Below are positions 60,404 to 64,000 of a stretch of DNA of 64,000 bases, piece by piece. Location: the NCBI GenBank assembly GCA_017849435.1, contig JAFIGY010000009.1:372001-436000 (forward strand), in the 5' to 3' direction. A program made the translations under genes and the position numbers. Position 1 is the stretch's first letter, and each line of letters starts with the position of its first letter. This DNA is from Chitinophaga niabensis. Lineage in GTDB: Bacteria; Bacteroidota; Bacteroidia; Chitinophagales; Chitinophagaceae. The notes beneath the pieces are model-generated. The model worked only from the letters and a program-made list of their open reading frames with translations, was not told the origin of the DNA and ran no database searches.

Positions 60404-60481
60404 AGATCAGGCATGGTTACGGCTGTTGCGCAGCAATATACGCTAATCCCCTTTTCAGGGCATCCCCCGTAAATGCTATGT

Positions 60482-61654
60482 CTAACTGATCATCGGGTGC
60501 GGTTTGAAAACCTGCTGCCGGTCAAAAAGATAACGGTAAGTGGTGAGTACGCGACTCCGGTATGAGCCGAGACTCTCCGCGATGTTGATCATCTTGGGAT
60601 TGAAATCGCCGATCCACTGCATCTCATAATCAATATAGCGTTTGGAAGCCTGCACCACTTTGGCGCCTTCCACAATGAGGTAAGCATCCACTCCTTTTCC
60701 CTGGAACTCCGGTATCACGCCAAAGACGAGGCCGGTGAACTTCCGGCAGCTGCCGGTCAGTTTCAGCCACAGGAACTGTAATTTTTGCAACAACCCGAAC
60801 TGGCCGTTCATATGTTTGAAGTACTGGTTCAGTTCCGGAAGGTTCAGCCAGCAGGCAATCGGCTCGTCCCTGTAATATACAAACCATACGATCTTCTCAT
60901 CCATCACAGGTTTCATTTTCCGGAAAGTGAGCAGCGCCTGCTCCTTCGCAATTTCCTTCCCACCGCCATGACCTGCCCAGGCTTTGTTATAGATCGTCGT
61001 GAAATCCTGTGCGAACTTGTCAAGCTGATCTTTTCGTATATGCTTCGCCGTATAATTGGGGTCTTTCGTCAATGCGGCGTGCCGGGCATAGAACTTTTCC
61101 TGCAACCGCTTATGTACTGTCAATCCGAAACAGATCTGCTGAAAGAAGGTCTCGAACCCGTAGTTCTCGAAAAGGGTCTGGTAGTAGGGAGGATTGTAAT
61201 TCATGCCGTAAGGCGGGTTCACATATCCCTTTACCTGCAATCCCCACCAGCGATCCCTGTCCCCGAAGTTGATCGGTCCGTCCATGGCGCCCATCCCCCT
61301 TTCTGCGAGCCAGTTGCGGGCTGTGTCGAAAAGCAGGTTGGCTGCAGCCTGGTCGTTAATGCAATCGAAGAAGCCAACCCCGCCTACAGGCTGTTCATCT
61401 CCTTTTGTTTTATATCGTTTGTTAACAAATGCGGCTATACGTCCGGTCAGTCTGCCACTGCTGTCTTTCATCACCCATCTTATACATTCGCCAAAACGGA
61501 AGGTCTTATTCTTTTCTTTGTCGAAGACTTCTTCGATATCCTTGTCCAGCGGCCTTATCCAGCCCTCTTTATCTTTGTTCAGCTGCACGTGCACGTCCAG
61601 GAATTGCCTGGCGGTTGCCGCATCGTTTACAATAAATAATTCCATCTCGGTCAT
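60482..61654 (-). CDS. YghO-like GNAT-fold protein
   Basis: The 390-residue protein resembles the YghO group of GNAT-like proteins (distant N-acyltransferase fold): WIRPLDKDIEEVFDKEKNK, GRIAAFVNKRYK, GGVGFFDCINDQAAANLLFD, GMGAMDGPINFGDRDRWWGL, GYVNPPYGMNYNPPYYQTLF, and FGVIPEFQGKGVDAYLIVEG, where EFQGKGVDA stands at the acetyl-CoA loop. No enzyme activity is firmly assigned to the family; an aminoacyl or lipid acyltransferase function is conceivable. The -7 box at 61660-61667 ends 5 nt before the ATG at 61654; an alternative ATG lies three codons downstream at 61645. Confidence 0.8.
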   Translation of the reverse strand: MTEMELFIVNDAATARQFLDVHVQLNKDKEGWIRPLDKDIEEVFDKEKNKTFRFGECIRWVMKDSSGRLTGRIAAFVNKRYKTKGDEQPVGGVGFFDCINDQAAANLLFDTARNWLAERGMGAMDGPINFGDRDRWWGLQVKGYVNPPYGMNYNPPYYQTLFENYGFETFFQQICFGLTVHKRLQEKFYARHAALTKDPNYTAKHIRKDQLDKFAQDFTTIYNKAWAGHGGGKEIAKEQALLTFRKMKPVMDEKIVWFVYYRDEPIACWLNLPELNQYFKHMNGQFGLLQKLQFLWLKLTGSCRKFTGLVFGVIPEFQGKGVDAYLIVEGAKVVQASKRYIDYEMQWIGDFNPKMINIAESLGSYRSRVLTTYRYLFDRQQVFKPHPMIS

Positions 61655-61659
61655 TTGTA

Positions 61660-61667
61660 CAAAAATA
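61660..61667 (-). promoter_or_regulatory. -7 box (TATTTTTG) of the YghO-like gene
   Basis: It ends 5 nt before the ATG at 61654. No -33 TTG in the usual place. Confidence 0.45.
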
Positions 61668-61912
61668 AATGTTAATCAGCTACGTTTAATAGGTCGTCAT
61701 GAAATTGAGCACATGGCGAGACGCTCATCATCTGTTTATATTCGTTCAAATGGAATTACCCATCATCCGTCACAATTAACATTTCGTTTAGTATTCCGCG
61801 TATATTTTTATGGAAAAGAGGAAGATCTGCATCTCGGAAGGAAACCGAAAACAAGTTAACTGATCTGTATTTAGAGCTATTCAACCTTGATTCATACACA
61901 CACTTGTAACCT

Positions 61913-63178
61913 ATGTTAAAGAAAAAATGGTGGCTTATTGCCGTATTGCTGATCGTTTGCTGCGCTATACTCTATTATGTGTTTGCTAACAAACCCGCTG
62001 GTATAGACATTGTTGCCGAAGCAAAGAAAGGTGTTTTCAAAGATATTGTGGTGAGCCCCGGCGAGCTGATGGCGGAAAATACCGTTTATATCCAGGCTCC
62101 TTCCGGTCTCCAGTCCAACCAGATCTATGAAGATATCAAGATTCAGGACATGGTGGCGGAAGGCATCACCGTGAAAGAGGGCGATTACATTGCCACGCTG
62201 GACCCTGCGGTGGTCAATAAAAAGATCGGGGACATCCAGATGGATTTGGACAGAGCAGTGTCTACCCAGGCGCAAACTGCGCTGGACACTGCTTTGCAAA
62301 TGCGGGAGGCCCGGGATAATATGACCAATCTTAGCTTCCAGATGGAACAAAAGCGCCTCGCCCTTCAGCTCAGCAAGTATGAGCCGCCTGCTACCATCCG
62401 CCAGGCGGAGATAGACCTGGAGAAGGCGCAGCGCGATCTCAAGCAGATGGCGGAGAATTACAAGATCAAACAAAGGCAGGCCGCCACCAAAATGGAACAG
62501 GCCGGGCGTGAGGTACAGCGGAGGCAGGAACAGCTGACCAGCCTGGAAGAGCTGCGCGGCAAATTCAAGATCACAGCGCCCAAGAACGGGCTGCTGGTAT
62601 ACATCATAGATTACAATGCCGGTGGTAAAAAGAAAGCAGGCTCCGCGATCCGTTCCTGGGATCCCAAGCTGGCCATGCTGCCTGACCTTTCCAGCATGCT
62701 CTCCAAAACTTATATCAACGAAGTAGACGTCAGCAAGATCAAAAAGGACCAGACCGTGACCATGGGACTGGACGCTTTCCCGGAAGTGAAGCTCACCGGC
62801 AAGGTTACCTCCGTGGCCAATATCGGCGAGAACCGTCCCGGCTCCAATGCGAAAGTGTTTGAAGTGATGATCAAGCTGGATAAAGTGGACTCCATCCTCA
62901 AACCCGGGATGACCACCTCCAATAACATCCTCATCAACCAGGTGCCGGACCGGCTGATCATTCCGCTGGAATCCGTATTCAGTGAGAAGGTTGGTGACAA
63001 GACGCACAGCTTCGTTTATCAACGCAGAGGCAACGCCATCGAGAAGCAGGAAGTGAAACTGGGACGCAGTAATGATGAGGAAGTGATCGTGGAACAGGGA
63101 TTGGAACCCGGTGACAGGGTGTTGATGGCCGAGCCCGCTTCCGCGAAGAACAACAAGCTGAATCTCTTAAAAAAATAA
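61913..63178 (+). CDS. Periplasmic adaptor (HlyD/MFP) of a MacAB-like efflux system
   Basis: The adaptor bridges an inner-membrane pump and an outer-membrane channel. The 421-residue protein has one N-terminal membrane helix (KKKWWLIAVLLIVCCAILYY) and a first lipoyl-like strand set (EGITVKEGDYIATLDP). A long coiled-coil hairpin follows (about 115-205, AEIDLEKAQRDLKQMAENYK, AGREVQRRQEQLTSLEELRG), then the second lipoyl half (FKITAPKNGLLVYII) and the beta-barrel and proximal domains (YINEVDVSKIKKDQTVTMGL, LKPGMTTSNNILI, VKLGRSNDEEVIVEQGLEPG). A MacB-type permease starts 17 bp downstream, so this is MacA-like. Substrate unknown. Confidence 0.92.
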   Translation: MLKKKWWLIAVLLIVCCAILYYVFANKPAGIDIVAEAKKGVFKDIVVSPGELMAENTVYIQAPSGLQSNQIYEDIKIQDMVAEGITVKEGDYIATLDPAVVNKKIGDIQMDLDRAVSTQAQTALDTALQMREARDNMTNLSFQMEQKRLALQLSKYEPPATIRQAEIDLEKAQRDLKQMAENYKIKQRQAATKMEQAGREVQRRQEQLTSLEELRGKFKITAPKNGLLVYIIDYNAGGKKKAGSAIRSWDPKLAMLPDLSSMLSKTYINEVDVSKIKKDQTVTMGLDAFPEVKLTGKVTSVANIGENRPGSNAKVFEVMIKLDKVDSILKPGMTTSNNILINQVPDRLIIPLESVFSEKVGDKTHSFVYQRRGNAIEKQEVKLGRSNDEEVIVEQGLEPGDRVLMAEPASAKNNKLNLLKK

Positions 63179-63195
63179 CCCCTAAAACCTGTTGC

Positions 63196-64000
63196 ATGCG
63201 AAAGATATGGGGTACCCGTAACCTGAACAATCTCACCATTGCCCTGGATTCCCTGCTGGCGCACCGGCTGCGGTCTTTTCTCACCGCACTGGGGATCATT
63301 TTCGGGGTAGGCGCCGTGATAGCCATGCTGGCCATCGGTAAGGGCGCCAAGGAAGAGATCATGAACCAGATGAAACTGGTAGGGGTGAATAACATCGTGA
63401 TTAAACCCGTTACGGAAGAGAAGAAAGATGAAGAAGAGAATAAGAAGAAAACGAACGGGAAAGCAGGAGAGGACAAGAAAAAGTTCTCCAAAGGACTGAG
63501 TCTGCAAGACGCACACAGTATCATCAAAATGGTACCAACCGTGGAAGCGATCAGCCCTGAAATGATCATTGAACATGACGTGATCTACAACGGAAAAAGC
63601 AAGCGGCTGAAAATGGTAGGTGTGGAGCCCGCTTTTTTCGAACTCAACAACATCGGCCTGTCCCAGGGCAAGATGTTCAATTCCACGCAGATGACCGGCG
63701 GTGAAGGCGTATGTGTCATTGGCGCGGGGGTGAAGCGGAAATTCTTTTTATCAGAAGACCCGCTGGGTAAAACCATCAAATGCGGTCAGCAATGGCTGAA
63801 AGTGATCGGTGTTACCGATGAAAAGCTGATCAGCAGCGCAACCAAGAGCAACCTGGGGATCAGGGATTACAACATGGATATCTATGTGCCTATCCAAACC
63901 ACGCTTGTCCGCTATAAAAATCCGGCTATCCGTATCGAACACCGCAGCTGGTGGGAGGATGACGGCAGCGGCCAGGGAGACGGCGGTGGCAGTAATGCCA
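63196..64000 (+). CDS. MacB/FtsX-type ABC transporter permease, 3' end cut by window edge
   Basis: Open from the ATG at 63196 to the window end, 268 residues are visible. They show the MacB N-terminal helix and periplasmic domain: MRKIWGTRNLNNLTIALDSL, LLAHRLRSFLTALGIIFGVG with GAVIAMLAIGKGAKEEIMNQ, then LVGVNNIVIKP, MVPTVEAISPEMI, GVCVIGAGVKRKFF and DIYVPIQTTLVRY. There is no N-terminal ATPase, so a separate ATPase gene is expected downstream. Between the second strand and LSLQDAHSIIKMVP there is an unusual insert of about 30 residues made almost only of Lys, Glu, Asp, Asn and Gly (about 63415-63500). It follows the adaptor gene by 17 bp. Confidence 0.9.
   Translation, partial: MRKIWGTRNLNNLTIALDSLLAHRLRSFLTALGIIFGVGAVIAMLAIGKGAKEEIMNQMKLVGVNNIVIKPVTEEKKDEEENKKKTNGKAGEDKKKFSKGLSLQDAHSIIKMVPTVEAISPEMIIEHDVIYNGKSKRLKMVGVEPAFFELNNIGLSQGKMFNSTQMTGGEGVCVIGAGVKRKFFLSEDPLGKTIKCGQQWLKVIGVTDEKLISSATKSNLGIRDYNMDIYVPIQTTLVRYKNPAIRIEHRSWWEDDGSGQGDGGGSNA

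Noticed and set aside
61667-61784. 10-bp inverted repeat AAATGTTAAT / ATTAACATTT in the 61655-61912 gap
   Set aside because: The arms are about 98 bp apart and A/T-rich, so a chance match is likely; no transposase, duplication or operator context supports it.
1-64000. tRNA, rRNA, CRISPR, insertion sequence or prophage
   Set aside because: Intergenic gaps were read on both strands; none shows a tRNA cloverleaf signature, repeated spacers, transposase or phage genes.

Overview
The window reads as one contiguous stretch of chromosome from a member of the Bacteroidota, most likely a Chitinophaga-like member of the Chitinophagaceae. The evidence is a SusC/SusD pair, an ECF sigma/FecR/TonB-receptor/DUF4249 cassette, a PorT-like type IX secretion protein next to menaquinone methyltransferase, a DUF1501 protein with a type IX sorting tail, an EF-G2-type paralogue, and -7 boxes of the form TAnnTTTG in front of many genes. 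Almost all of the DNA is coding. I see no rRNA, tRNA, CRISPR array, insertion sequence or prophage.

Layout. 1-6.5 kb: the end of a SusC/SusD nutrient-uptake operon with a TPR-thioredoxin protein. 6.5-9.7 kb: a minus-strand run in which a 63-residue exported four-cysteine peptide is followed by a propeller-like protein, a MauE/DoxX-like redox membrane protein, a DUF1080 protein and purine nucleoside phosphorylase. 9.8-15.8 kb: rny, zapA, a coiled-coil gene and pheT, with an opposite-strand Xre/RES toxin-antitoxin module lodged between zapA and the coiled-coil gene. 15.8-16.3 kb: a non-coding stretch with five DnaA-box-like sequences, then dnaB. 18-22 kb: MATE exporter, rsmE, TerC, pyrD. 22-27 kb: ECF sigma, FecR, STN-type TonB receptor and DUF4249 lipoprotein. 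27-35 kb: thiolase, a DUF1800/DUF1501 pair, then a His/Cys-rich small protein and a TonB receptor behind a Fur/Nur-like palindrome. 35-46.5 kb: DUF983, an MsbA-like ABC exporter, an EF-G2 homologue, ComM-like ATPase, short MutS-like ATPase, pyrC, porT, ubiE/menG and engB. 46.6-50.7 kb: YkuK-like, CoA-binding, GH43-like, TIGR01777, GbsR/MarR-type regulator and VOC genes. 50.8-64 kb: pdhC (E2), dnaX, a hybrid histidine kinase, a thioredoxin protein, an M48 protease, a YghO-like protein and the start of a MacB-type efflux operon.

The points most worth a second look are: (1) the peptide/propeller/MauE cluster, with a strong hairpin between peptide and propeller genes; (2) the A9 run in dnaX, where both alternative frames stop quickly, as expected for a programmed gamma subunit; (3) the Nur/Zur-like palindrome on the promoter of the His/Cys-rich protein and TonB receptor; (4) two near-identical 23-bp operators in front of the GbsR-type regulator and its TIGR01777 neighbour; (5) the DnaA-box cluster upstream of dnaB; (6) a window-wide pattern of TAnnTTTG boxes 3-7 nt before start codons, implying leaderless or nearly leaderless mRNAs; and (7) the EF-G paralogue that lacks the catalytic histidine. 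All functions are assigned by reading motifs and context only; no database search was run.
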